From contig JARKIP010000023.1 in assembly GCA_029990175.1 (NCBI GenBank), positions 21,843,501-21,907,500 of the forward strand: a stretch of DNA of 64,000 bases, read 5' to 3'. Position 1 is the stretch's first letter; each line of letters opens with the position of its first letter. The notes beneath the pieces are model-generated. The model was given only the letters and a program-made list of their open reading frames with translations, did not search any database and had not been told where the DNA came from. The position numbers and the translations under genes are program-made. Positions 22,679 to 34,600 of this stretch are shown piece after piece. The DNA comes from Petunia secreta. Its lineage: Eukaryota; Streptophyta; Magnoliopsida; Solanales; Solanaceae.

Positions 22679-22748
22679 GTATATTTACGAGGTCAAAAAC
22701 ATCTTGAATTTCTGTATATTTACGAGGTCAAAAACATCTTTAATTTTT
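22679..22748 (+). repeat. 35-bp tandem duplication
   Basis: Two adjacent copies of a 35-bp unit starting GTATATTTACGAGGTCAAAA, at 22679-22713 and 22714-22748, differ at one or two positions. Confidence 0.85.
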
Positions 22749-23168
22749 TTGTTTCACTTGGTGCTCCTCGATAAGTCTTTGTAATGGATAATCAAATCAT
22801 AGTTTTCCTTACGTGGTTTTGTTTGCTTTAGATTGTCTCTTCATCCTTTTTATTTTAATTGCTGAAAACTTTGAATTTCTTGTAGTTTGTCTTTGCTTTG
22901 TAGTGCATTAGTTCTAAAAGTCACTTTATATACTTAACTTATGTATTCATAAAAGTTTGACCGTGATTTGTTATGCAGCAGGGTTTAGCTAATCAAATCT
23001 CAGAAGTTGTTCCGACTGAGAATATTGTCCACATATTGAATATACATTGAGGATGAACACCTTGCTTGAAATAATTTTTGATACTATATAGGTAAACATT
23101 CATGTTGTGATTTAATAATTTAATTATGTTGTATTAAATTTTTTATTTCCTTCATTGTTAGGTACCTC

Positions 23169-23300
23169 AAATTCAGTTAAAGTCCAGGGTCTTCTAAGTC
23201 TATGTTGCTTTTAGTGCAAGGTTATTCAATTCTTAATTCAGTTAAAGCCGAGGTCTTCTAAGTCTATGTTGCTTTTAGTACTTGGTAAAAAGTTCTTTTA
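23169..23300 (+). repeat. 66-bp-period tandem duplication
   Basis: AATTCAGTTAAAG(T/C)C, then GTCTTCTAAGTCTATGTTGC, occurs at 23169 and again 66 bp later at 23235. The second copy has small differences. Confidence 0.8.
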
Positions 23301-24689
23301 TTATTCAATGCTTAAGCTGTTTTTGAGATCCAATTTTTTGCTTTTATCTTAATTTGGTCTCTCGGGCAGTGTTTGATATAGATTCCTTTGACTTTTATCG
23401 AGATGAAGACTCGCTCGAGTAGGATAATTGATGTCATACCCTTCTAGGTGATATTAACGGCAGCTAAACGAAGGCTATATATTGTACAAGGTAATCTAAT
23501 TTGGTTCACCTAATTTCTCCTTGGTAAAACCTCAATATTGTGTGCATTTGTTCCTCCGAATTTTTTTCTTGTCTAATGAAAATATTTTATGCTATTATTT
23601 TAGCCAAAGACGAATACATTAGATTTACAAATTTTGAAGGAGTGTCCCAAAAGCTGAAGGAGTCTTCTAACTTTGAATATCATCAGTTACAAATTGCAAT
23701 GAGAATGAAACTTGTACAGAAGTTTGAACTCTTTTGGGTAACTAAATAGATTGTTTCAGTGTTTAAAGGGTGTCATGGAACCTAAATAGATTTATAAAAA
23801 GGACTCGATGAGAGCACCACTCACCAGACAACTCTAATGGGTATCAAACTAAACTTGAAATATAGTAATTGTATCATGATTTCTTTTTATTTAATTATAA
23901 TTTATCGTTAATTAATTTGATTCTTGATATGTAATTTTGAATGGTTGATCATTTTTTAATTTTCTTTTGATTCTGTTGTTTTTTTTAATGTTTGTAGGTT
24001 TGCAAAAGACTGTTGGGTTCAGAAGTACTCGGAAACATTATGTGTAAATTTTATAACCTTGAACATATATATTGTAAATTTAGTTCTCTATGTATGTAAT
24101 TTGGGAAAAAATTTGTGCTTTGATTATGTTGTAGGATGATATGTTTATAAGATATTACTTCAAATAGAAGAGGAATTGAGTTTCTAACTGTAATTATATT
24201 GGTGATTTTTTTGTTATGTTTCATGTGATTGTTTAAGATCTAATATTGACTATATATGACATATTGATCACTAATATACTCTACAATTCTTATTATTCTA
24301 CTTGTGCCTCGAGCTATGATCCAGGTTTCAACTTTCAATACCATAAAATCCTATTAAAGCAGGCATATGGATATTTTGATTCAAGTACGAGGTATTTGAG
24401 AAAAAATAAGTTCCTTTACTAGATTATTCTAATGTCATACATATCTATTGTCTAATAATTCATATCCTTTTAATTCCACAAAATATTGGTCTGAATGTGT
24501 TGAAAGTCCACATGAAGCTGTTTTAAAGGACTTTTCTCTAGGAATAGGTTGAGCTGAAACTAAAGATTGCTCGACTATCTAAAGTGAAAGAGATAAGTAG
24601 AGTTTACTTTTCTTTCTATTTTCTTGGTTCGAATTTCTAAGATGAAGTTCATATTAGTTTCATCGTTTTATTTTATTTTTGGTTCAAAT

Positions 24690-27600
24690 ATGAAATATTA
24701 TATATATATTAAGGCATGCTAACAACAGGCATAGCTACCTGTTGTGCATCAAAGTTGCCAAGTTTGGCTAATAGGTTACATGCATCAAAAGAGATGCTTC
24801 TTAGGTACATGCACCCATTTTCATCATACAAAACATGAGATAAAATACTAATAGTAGGTGGTTGGGCAAATGCCAACAAAGAGGATGTACGATCTCCGCT
24901 TCATCCTTCCTTAGCCAAGAGATCTGCCACTTTGTTTTGTTCTCTGAAACGGTGTTTAATTTCCACGTGGTGCAGGTCCTCCATCAGCTTTCTGCAATCA
25001 TTAGATAAAGCACAATAGTGAGTAGAGGATTTAGTCAATATTTCCACTATTTATGATGAATCTGTCTCAATTATGGCTGGGATGAGGTTGTTTTCTTTTA
25101 AAACGTTTAACCCTTGCCATAATGCCATGAGCTCAATGTTCGAGTTATCGGTACAACATTCATGTTTGTAGAAGCCCATGATCCATTTTCTAGCGTGGTT
25201 CCTAACTACCCCCTCCAATTCCCCCGTTACCTAGTTTAGCAGCTCCGTCAATGTTTAGTTTATAATAATTGGGAGGAGGAGGATGCCATTTTAAATCTAG
25301 GGTTATGGAGTGTGAAAGAGGAGAATTATGTTTGACTATATAGACAAATTTCATGGTACGATTATGAATCAAAGCCATAGATGGATCATTTGAAAAGTTA
25401 TTATGGTGATTGTTATTTCGATTGATCCATATGTTCCATAATAGAAAAGGAAAAAAAATCAGTCCAATCATAATATGAGTGAGAAATATTTCCTTTGGCT
25501 TTAAGGATCCAGTCAAGCCAATGAATATTGTGATCATTATAGGAGTTTGTATTGATAAGAAGATCCTGCCAAATTCGAGAAACTCTTTTACAATGAAGAA
25601 TATGTGTTGAATTGTTTCTTCCTGAGAGGGGCAAGAAGGGCACCTAGAATTGATATTAATACCTATATGACTAAGGTAAACTCTAGTAGGGAGTCTATCA
25701 TGATAATAAAGCCATAGAAATTTTTTTATTTTATTGAGGGTTTTGAGCTTCCAAATCCAAGAGAAGTTTCTATTGGAACTTGAGGGAGTGCCATCAACAT
25801 GGTTTCTCACAGATTTAGTGTTGAATTGACCATTTGAAGAGAGCTTCCATCTTGGTTTATCAATACTTTTAGTGAGAGTAGGAAGATAGTTACTAGTGAT
25901 AATATTCTCAATTTCTTGAGGAAAGATGAAGGAGAGTTTTGATAGATCCCATTTGCCTTCTGAATTTAGCTTATCTATAGTTATATTTTCTTCATCTATA
26001 TTCAGAGGGCCCTAGATCAAATGCCTGATGATCTTATTTGGGATCCATTCAGTGCTCCAGAATTTGATACTCTTTCCATCTCCAATGGTCCAATAGGTTC
26101 CTAAATTACAATAATTAAACCATAAAGGAAATTTTTCCAAGTTCCCTGGTAAGAGGGTTTAGTGGTGATAGTACCAGTGTCAGGATCTCTTTTAGTATAT
26201 TTGGAAATAAGAGTATTAGCCCAAAGAGTAGAAGTATTTGCGGTAAGACGCCAGGCTAAGCTGACCAAAGAGGCTTTATTTTTGGTTTCAGCTTTGATCA
26301 TACCCAAGCCTCCCGTTGCGTTATCACTTGTAAGAGTGTCCCAATTTAGAAGGTGCAGTTTATTTTTCTCAGGAGTACTCCCCCATATAAAATCTCTTTG
26401 GATTTTATCAATAGAGTTACAGACTTTTTTAGAGAGTTTGTGAAATTGCATAATATAATTTGGTAGTGAGTTTAGAGTAGCTTTAGCAAGGGTTGTGCGC
26501 CCAGCTATATTAAGGAATTTAGTTTTCCAACTTGCCAGTCGATTATTCATAGAATCTAGAATGCATTAGAAGTCTTTGGCTTTTGGATTTTTATCAAAAA
26601 TAGGAAATCCCAAGTATTTTCCAAATGTTGAGCTTTGTTTGAATTTTAGAGAATAAGATATAATATCTCTAACCATAGGATCACAATTATTAGAGAAGAT
26701 AATTTTAGATTTAGCTTGGTTGATTTTCTGGCCAGATTGATTACAAAAGGAGGCGAGAGTATGGCTCACAGCTTCACAATTTTTACTATTGGCTTTACAA
26801 AAAAGGGTAAGGTCATCTGCAAAAAAAAAAAAAAAAAGTGAGAGATGTGAGGACCATTTCTAGAAATTTTAATGGCATCCCAATTTCCATCAGAGACTTC
26901 ACTATGAATTCTTCTAGATAACATTTCCAAACATAAGATGAAAATATAAGGGGATAAAGGATCCCCTTGTCTTATGCCTCTAGAAGGAGCGAAGAACTTA
27001 GTTTTCCTACCATTTATCAGAATAGAGATTGAAGAAGTAGTGATACATGACATGATATGTTTTACCAAGTTGGCAGGCAGCTTGAAATATTGAAGGGTTT
27101 TATGAATAAAGGCCCACTCAAGCCTATCAAAGGCTTTTTCAAGATCTATCCTGAGGGTCATATAGGCGATACTACCTTTTTTACTTTTGAAGGATTTAAT
27201 GACCTCTTGAATGATAATAGCACTGTCACAAGTCCTTCTATTTTTAAGGAAGCTGCTTTGACAAGGACTTATGATAGTGTTAACGAAGGGTTTTAACCTA
27301 TTGGCAATAATTTTAGTAACAGTTTTATAAATAGTATTGCAGAGTCCTATAGGTCTAAAATTTTTAATATCATTTGCATTCTCAAATTTAGGGATAAGGC
27401 AAAGATAAGTTTCGTTTAGATTTTGAGGCATGCAACTAGAATTGAAGATCCTATGGCATTGGTTAAGGAAAGATAGTCCTACAATATTCCAATATTCTGA
27501 GAAAAAGAAAGGTTGGAGACCATGTGGTGCAGGAGACTTAAAAGGTTTAAAAGATCTCAAGGTCTGAAAAATTTCGGCATTGGAAATAGGAGCTGCTAGA

Positions 27601-29108
27601 CTAGATAAATCTTGAGGCGATAGTGAGAAATCATTAGAGCTCCCATGAATACAATAAGAAAAAATGTGATCAGTTTTAAATAAATTTTCAAAATAATTTA
27701 AAATATGGGCTTCAATATCATTTTGATTGAAAAACATATTGCTATTAGAGTCTTTAATAAAAGCTATTCTATTATTTCTACGCTTATTTAAGGTAGTAAT
27801 ATAGAAAAAACTAGTGTTAGCATCTCCATCTATCAACCAATTAACTCTAGATTTCATTTTCCAAAAATCTTCCTCATTTTTTAAAATGTTGTTAAATTCC
27901 CGTTGTAATTTGGAGTCTAGATTTTGAAGAAAACTATTAGTAGAGTTATTAGCAGAATTTTGAATACCATGCAAACGAGCAAGAATATCCTTTTTCTGTT
28001 TAAAAATATTACCAAAGCAATCATGGTTCCATTGAGTGACTGTAGTTTGAAAAGTTCTGGAGCCTTCATGAAAATCAGTATGTCTATCCCAAGAACTAGA
28101 TACTACATTAATAAGAGCAGGATGGTTACACCACATTTTCTCAAATCTAAAGGGTTTTTGACTATTATGAATTTGGTGTTTATGAAGTTGAATGAGTAAG
28201 GGGGTATGATCAGAGTGGGTTCTAGGAAGATGAGAGACTAAAACATCAGGAAACAACTTAATCCACTCGTCATTAGCAAAAAATCTGTCCAACCGTTCAA
28301 GAATTAACTAACCCGAAGCTTGCTTATTAGTCCAAGTGAATTTACTTCCCTTATAACCAAAGTCTTGCAATTTACAGGTGTTCAGGCAGTTTCTAAAGGC
28401 AGTACAACGAGTAGAATTAACACTCCTACCACCCCATTTATCATAAGAACTAAGTACTTCATTAAAATCACCACCCAATAACCAAGGCATTTTAATATTG
28501 TTATGAATATTTATAAGACTGTTCCATAGTAAAAGTCTATCATTATAAGAATTACTTGCATGAATATCTTGGTTAGTTACATGAACATCCTCCACTGACA
28601 TAACAGTTGCATGCCAGAGAAAAACAATACCACCAGAACGGGCATCCATAGGAACTTCTAACATGCCCGTAAATTGAAACTCATTTCTAATACTAGAGTG
28701 ATCAGACTTATGTGTTTCAAGCAAAACAACCAAGCAAGAATGATCATAATTAAGGGCAGACCTAAAGTTTCTACGAAAGTTTGCATTATTTGCACCCCTG
28801 ACATTCCAAACTAAGAAATAAGTGGCTCTATTCATTGACATGTTTAGGTGCTGGGGTGGTGAGATAGGGTTCTCCCCGTTTTGGAGCGGTCGGCTCCCCA
28901 AATAAAAATTGGCATCCCATCGTTTTAGCTTCAACAGTTGATGAGAAAATGAAACTGCAAAAGGCTTAAAACTCATTGACATGAGATAATTTTGTGCATT
29001 AACTCTTGGCATCTTGAGTGTTTCTATATAAATTAAACTTATGTCATATTTGAAATAAGAATACAGAAACTGTAAAAACTTGAAGGCTCTAAAGCCTCTA
29101 AAGTACAA
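24690..29108 (-). mobile_element. 5'-truncated L1-like LINE (minus strand)
   Basis: The minus-strand order is endonuclease (28866-28310), reverse transcriptase (28292-26560), thumb and linker (26550-25830), zf-RVT (about 25640) and C-terminal RNase H (25260-24900). This is the layout of plant L1 LINEs with an RNase H tail. ORF1 was not found upstream, so the element appears 5'-truncated or its 5' part is replaced near 29100. The exact 3' end and target duplication were not resolved; a T-rich patch (plus strand) at about 24665-24680 may be the tail. Confidence 0.85.
24740..28866 (-). pseudogene. LINE ORF2 with endonuclease, RT, zinc finger, RNase H; broken
   Basis: The frame opens near MNRATYFLVWNVRGANN (endonuclease VWNVRG motif) and holds LLGGDFNEVL. 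A single in-frame TAG near 28307 separates it from LILERLDRFF and the long RT frame 28292-26766. RT motifs are DLEKAFDRLEW, GIRQGDPLSPYIF and then HISHFFF. At the catalytic FADD box a run of 17 T (plus strand A, 26821-26837) shifts the frame, so ADDLTLF lies out of register. KYLGFPI follows near 26600, then a stop, then NNRLASWKTKFLNIAGR. After more stops come the zinc finger (RCPSCPSQEETIQHIFF) and RNase H (LNIDGAAKLGNGGIGG). The parts are unmistakable, but no functional protein is possible. Confidence 0.88.
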
Positions 29109-30469
29109 AGTATCTCACTGAAGTTTAACAATTTTATGTTATCTAATTATTTTTAATTTTGTTTTGATGTTAGAATCGTATAGGTACTGAATATGTGTTA
29201 ACTCCGCCTTTCAAAAGACGTAACGTACTCTCAGGAAAAGAAGATTATGTAAGATATATAGAAATATCAATGCAAGGAAATAAGAGATGGGAAAGAAATT
29301 GTTTATTCCCAATAATGTAAGAAAGAAATTCTTATTGCTTTTACTGTTTCTTTTATATTCCTACGGTCTGAGGAGAATTGCGAAGTCAGATAGAGTATTG
29401 ATCTTTGCATTTCATTTTAAACTGAATTTGGATGGAATACTATATATTGATGGTAGAGAGACAAGTCAACAAAGAAAATAATTAGTTTAAAAAGGCAAGC
29501 AAAATCGGATCTATCTGTCCAAACTGGAGTCTCATATATTGTGTTTTGCATTGTTTTAATGCATGAAAAACCATCACGGTCAATTTTTTTAAGAACTTAC
29601 AACCTTGTTTATATCTCATAACATCAGAATTAGTGAAACTACAAATTATGTCTACCTTACTTAATGTAATTCTTCACTTTCAGTGGTTCGAATGATAATT
29701 AATCATTTACATTTCAACAACACTCATCACTAAAAATTAATATACTCACCTTTAATTTCATCATTTTTAGCTTGCACTTGTTTTATACAAAATTCTGTTT
29801 AATACTGCACACACTCGAGCTAACAATATTTATTTTTCAAAAGTTTGTATTGATGGACGTCAAGTATATATACAACGGACGTATTCAAAGACTAGTGGGT
29901 ATAAATATCGCAGCAATATGTATCACGTGTTAGACTTTTATTATTAGTCTCATTTTACATATAATAATCTGAAACTTGCTCTAGTTTCTATACCCAAACT
30001 TGCTCACTTCCACATGATCCTCTGTGCAGTACCGAATAGCAAGGTATGCACTAGGTGATTCTAAGCAATGTTCGCCCATGCTTGTGGGGGCCAACTAGTA
30101 TTGTCATTCATGTACCAATTTACTTCCCGTACCAATTTAAATGTCTTTTTTTTTTTTTTTTTGGTTTGTTCTAAAAATAATTCTACTATATTTAATAAGT
30201 TGGCAATTCAAACATCACATAACAAGTTTAAAGTCATAAAATCAAAAGATATTTTAATATATTACATACCTCTTTAATTTAGGATCACAAAATTGAAAAA
30301 TCTTTCTATATTTCTTAAATTTCGTGTCTAATCAAACTTAAACACTTAATTGGGACAAAGGGAGCAATTAGAACCAAACTACAATAATGAGAAGTGTTTC
30401 GAAGGTGTCAACTTCATAGGTCCTTGGAGGAGGGAATGTTTGATTGGGCACAAATTAAAAAAAAATAAT
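29109..30469. other. Intergenic; possible decayed Helitron 3' end at 29895
   Basis: No gene is seen. At 29885-29896, TTCAAAGACTAG-T repeats the CAAAGACTAG-T ending of the better Helitron terminus at 60972, but the preceding hairpin is not convincing. A T-run lies at 30148-30166. Confidence 0.3.
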
Positions 30470-30732
30470 TACTCCCTCCGTTCCAAAATGGTCGTCATAG
30501 TTCGGATTTCGAGAGTCAAACGAGTTTAATTTTGACCGTAATATTTTCATATGTCTTTTAAATATTTTGAATTATTAATTATTGTGACTTATAGTACTTT
30601 TTATGTAGTTTCTAAATATATAAATATTGTTACAAAAAACTTAAAGATTATATGTTTAAATTCACGGTCAAAATGAACTCGTTTGACTCTCGAAATCCGA
30701 ACTATGACAACCATTTTGGAACAGGGGGAGTA
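30470..30732. mobile_element. Stowaway MITE, well preserved
   Basis: The inverted ends CTCCCTCCGTTCCAAAATGG and CCATTTTGGAACAGGGGGAG extend inward for about 60 bp with few mismatches (GTTCGGATTTCGAGAGTCAA against its reverse). TA flanks both ends (30470-30471 and 30731-30732). The internal 259 bp is noncoding and could fold into one long hairpin. It lies about 400 bp upstream of the second UGT. Confidence 0.9.
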
Positions 30733-31146
30733 AAATTTATAATCTAAAATAAGTTATTACAAAATTGTATTATTATAAATTATCTTAGTAAAGATAAGAT
30801 AAGAAGTCTAAATTAAATTATATTTAAATAAAAGAGTATAATATTTTCTTTTAGAGAGACTGAAAATAAAAATAGGCTACACAACATTGAGTTATTGAGA
30901 TAGATGGAGTACGAAATGCCATGGGAGAGAGAGGAGGAAATGGAAATTGATAATTGTTGGACCTAAATGCCTACCTCTGGCTTTTATACACCAAGTCATA
31001 GCTGTGCCTCAAATAAAATAAAATATCGAGATATAGGAGGTTGTTATAAGTGAGAGACAGGCAGTCGACTATCTAGCGGGTGTATTTTTCTGCACTAGGA
31101 ATCTTACACATTTGGAACTCACAAAGAAATACTGAGCAACAAAATA
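30733..31146 (+). other. Upstream region of second UGT copy
   Basis: AT-rich with no gene. A GAGATATAGGAGG stretch at about 31028 is a weak TATA-like candidate. The downstream gene is broken, so promoter activity is uncertain. Confidence 0.3.
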
Positions 31147-32927
31147 ATGGCACAAATCAAGAACATGGAGTTGGTGTTGATTCCTTGCCCTGGAATCGGT
31201 CATATTATGCCTGCAATGGAGATGGCAAAGCTCCTTATAGCTAGAGAGCAAAATCTTTATATTACAGTGCTCATGATGAAGGTCCCTTTTGACCCCAAGT
31301 TCAATTCTTACATTCAATCACTCGCTTCCAATAGTACTAATTACCACACCTCGCGAATTAAGTTCATGGAACTTGCTCATGAGGAAGAATCCGCCTTGCA
31401 ACTCCTTGATAAGAGCGCCATTGGATCACTATTCATCGAAAGTCATAAGCCTCAACTAAGAGCTGCTGTGGCTGAAATTCTGAAGTTTGGGACAAATACA
31501 TTGGCTGGTGTTATCATAGATTGGATTTGCTCCACAATGATAGACGTGGCCGATGAATTTGGACTCCCAAACTATCTTTTCTACTCATCTGGTGCTGCAA
31601 CAATAGGCCTTAATCTTCATTTGCTTAGTTTAAGGGATGATCTCAACATAGATGTGACTAGTTACAATGATGACACTGAAGCAGAGCTCTCAATCCCAAG
31701 TTATCTCAACCCATTTCCTGCTAAATGTTTATCTCTTATAGTCCTTGACAAGGAAGGTGATTCCACCAGGTTCCTTGATCTCACCAAAAGGTTTCAGCAC
31801 ACAAAAGCTATTTTAACAAACACTTTCTTGGAGCTCGAATTCTATGCAATAAAATCACTCAATCAAGAACAGAAAATGCCCCCCTTTATATCCAATTGGA
31901 CCACTGTTGAACTTAAATAATGATCATGGTTATCCTCAAACTTCTTCAAACGAGATGATTATTCAATGGTTAGATGATCAGCCTGCTTCATCCGTTGTAT
32001 TCCTCTGTTTTGGGAGCTTTGGATTTTTTAACGAAGAGCAAGTAAAGGAGATTGCCCATGCTCTAGAAAATAGTGGGTGTCGGTTCTTGTGGTCGCTTAA
32101 GAGACCACCTACTGGAGGTGATATATCTCTTCCTGGTGGCTATTTAACCCCACAAGAAGTGCTGCCAGAAGGATTCTTGCAAAGAACACAAGAGATTGGA
32201 AAAGTGATAGGATGGGCACCCCAAGTGGCCATTTTGTCTAATTGTGCAGTTGGAGGTTTTGTGTCACACTGTGGGTGGAATTCAACTTTAGAGAGTATTT
32301 GGTTCGGAGTGCCAATGGCTACTTGGCCTATTTATGCTGAGCAGCAAGCAAATGCATTTCAGCTATTGAAGGATTTGGAAATAGCAGTGGAGATTAAGTA
32401 GCCGTTTGGCCATAAATACCAAAAAGTTTTTGGAAAAGGGTTTTTGAAGTTGAGTTGAAAAATTATATTTGAAAGTTGAAGTTGTGTTTGGACATAAATT
32501 TACTTGAAAAAAAGTTGAATGTTTGTGAGTGAATAAAGTTGTTTTTTGAAAAAACTTGAAAAAATGGTCAAAACCACTTTTTGGTTTTTCAAAAACTGTT
32601 TTTGAAAAAATCTCCCAAAAATAACAGTTTTTCATGGACAAACAAGTTTTCCAAAAAATTTTTGAAAAAAAGGAAAAAGCAACTCATGGACAAACGGGTC
32701 CTAAGATGGATTATAGAAAGGATTTTAGACAGGCGAGTAAAATGGAACAGATAGTGAAAGCAGATGTTATAGAAAAGGCTATAAAACAGCTAATGGAGCC
32801 TGAAAATGGAACTAGGATGAAGGTGAAAGACATGCAGGAGAAGAGCAGAGCTGCATTAAAGGAGGGTGGCTCTTCTTATGACTTTCTTGGACGATTCATT
32901 CAAGATATCATGGATAATGTTCAATAA
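31147..32927 (+). pseudogene. UDP-glycosyltransferase, UGT71-like, disrupted
   Basis: Homologous to the intact gene at 19225 along its whole length. It begins MAQIKNMELVLIPCPGIGH, with the catalytic His at residue 19. The first frame runs to 31920. A run of six C at 31879-31884 (five would keep the frame) shifts the reading frame, after which the protein continues in the next frame through MIIQWLDDQPASSVVFLC and a complete PSPG box (32213-32344, WAPQ to YAEQ, HCGWNS intact). After AVEIK it hits a 303-bp MITE (32399-32701). The last 73 codons then continue from 32706 (MDYRKDFRQ) to the stop at 32927. All catalytic motifs survive, so the decay is recent. A truncated product lacking the donor domain is all that could be made. 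Confidence 0.92.
32399..32701. mobile_element. 303-bp MITE inside the second UGT
   Basis: It lies between two copies of TAAG (32395-32398 and 32702-32705) and interrupts coding sequence that would otherwise be continuous. The inverted ends are near CCGTTTGGCCAT and ATGGACAAACGGG. The interior is full of AAAAAGTTTTTGAAA-like patches that pair with one another. There is no GT...AG at the borders, so it is not an intron. The superfamily is unclear; it shares style with the element at 21982-22266. Confidence 0.85.
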
Positions 32928-33362
32928 TTGGCGCTTTGTATAAGTAAATGACATGATTAAGTAAATAAAATGTGTCATCTATATTATATACTCCATACTA
33001 TACAATTCAGTTACTTTATTCTAATCCGCAGCAAAAACTAGTAGTAGATGTAGCTTTTGGTAATTGTCCCAGACATACCTATTGAAACCTCTATATATAA
33101 TACAAGTTTTTATGTAACTACCATTTGTTCAAGAAGAATTATCAATCATCTTTTATTGTTTTCTCTTATTCATTATCGTCGGAAAGCAAGAAACTACTAT
33201 TACTAGTAGAATTTATACTCTTCTTGCCATAATTTTGTTAACTAGATCTTTTCTGATTTGATTCTATATGCATAATTTTATAAAACTTGCATTTACAATC
33301 TCTGTTCTGGTAAATGTTCGAATTACTGGTAGTACTTAACTAAAATCACATCCAAAGACCAT
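32928..33362 (+). other. 3' flank of second UGT
   Basis: No gene. 32928-33080 is the UGT 3' flank, partly repeated at 33390-33545. Confidence 0.5.
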
Positions 33363-33545
33363 TCTTTCAAGATGTCAGGGATAATGTTCAATAATTGATA
33401 CAACAGTTAAATAAATGAAATATTTCATCTTTGAAGCTTCTGTGATGGTAATAGAATTCAGTTACTCGAATTCAGTTACTCCCTTAATTCCATTCTCAAA
33501 CAACAACCAGCAGATGTAGCGTTTGACAATAGTTGCAGATATATC
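33363..33545 (+). pseudogene. 3'-end relic of another UGT copy
   Basis: The last codons and 3' flank of the second UGT (32895-33080) are repeated here. CAAGATGTCAGGGATAATGT followed by TCAATAATTG matches CAAGATATCATGGATAATGT followed by TCAATAATTG and reads PFFQDVRDNVQ-stop, against RFIQDIMDNVQ-stop. Downstream, GAATTCAGTTACT and CAGATGTAGCGTTTG echo CAATTCAGTTACT and TAGATGTAGCTTTTG. The body of the gene is absent. It is either the remains of a tandem UGT copy lost by unequal exchange or a local duplication of the 3' end. Confidence 0.75.
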
Positions 33546-34600
33546 ACATCCATCATACTACTTTAAAAACATGAACCTCATTCGTGTATATGTCAGATTA
33601 CTAAAATGTCCTTAGCCCAAAATACTCATATTAAAGCATTAAAAAAAGGTCTGGACAGCTCTCTAATCAATCGGTGCCTCTCCGAAGAGTTACCAACGTT
33701 TAGTTTCACTCTTTAAAAATTAGTTCCATCCAAACAACCATCCTCCTTGCTCGAGTTTTCTATTTGGTCAATGGAATTTCACTGCCAACTACTCTCCTTT
33801 CACTTTCTAAGTCTTTCTTTGTCAGGAATTTAAAGTCGATAACTCTTATTATGTAAGTTCGAATATCATTCTTTATATTTGCATATTTAAATTTCTTGGT
33901 ATTTCTTCTGTTATCACGATTTATTTTGTTAAGGAGATGCCTTGCGTTAATCACAAAAATAAATTGTCAAAAAAGTGAAAATAAAATAGCAAACAACTCC
34001 CAATTAGCCAAAGCTTTATTTTTGAATATTTACATGATTGTTTGCCGGGTACCACCATGATTGGAGCATAAACATATTGACAGGTTTGACTTCTTTCTCT
34101 TTTATAACACTTCTGGTTGCTTTCGCGAGTGTTAATGATTCAGTAAATATATATACAAACTGCCAATGCTAGATGAATTTTTTTATGCTCTTGGTAGGCT
34201 TAATTATTTTTTGATAGTTAGTAGGATTTAGGAATGCACAAGTACATACTTTCTTTTCATAAACTAATTAAAATAAGATATCAGCCAACTGCGTAATATT
34301 CTTAATAGGTTAATCAAAGCAGATATTTTGTCTAAAATATGTAAATGTGGACTTCAGTAGTGGGAAAAAACTTTACATTTTAGAACTTCTGACATTAATT
34401 TGGTTCATACTCGACAAAAATTGAATAGTTTGTCCTCAACTAGATTACTTATGAGAAGTTCTTACTCTACTCAATTGTTGGATACATGGAATTTTGTTTG
34501 TCACTACTCAAAAGCGGAAATTATTATCTAGCAGAATTTTGATTATCCTACAAATACTACACTCCCTAACATGAACAATGGGATTGAGTGATTGACTAGA
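33546..34600. other. Intergenic, nothing recognised
   Basis: AT-rich with scattered short frames. No domain, RNA gene or repeat pair was recognised. Confidence 0.4.

Larger units (their letters stand above)
22461..24689. other. Noncoding, possibly Helitron interior, with two tandem duplications
   Basis: No gene is recognised. A 35-bp unit is duplicated at 22679-22748 (GTATATTTACGAGGTC...), and a 66-bp unit is duplicated at about 23169-23300 (AATTCAGTTAAAG...TTGCTTTTAG). Short frames such as 23540-23749 look like chance. The composition is AT-rich. Confidence 0.4.

Noticed and set aside
32363..32641. Minus-strand 92-codon frame across the UGT MITE
   Set aside because: It is phenylalanine- and lysine-rich AT sequence of the MITE with no homology seen.
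32399..32701. Reading the insert in the second UGT as an intron
   Set aside because: Borders lack GT and AG, the insert has terminal inverted repeats and is flanked by a TAAG duplication, and the intact paralogue has no intron here.
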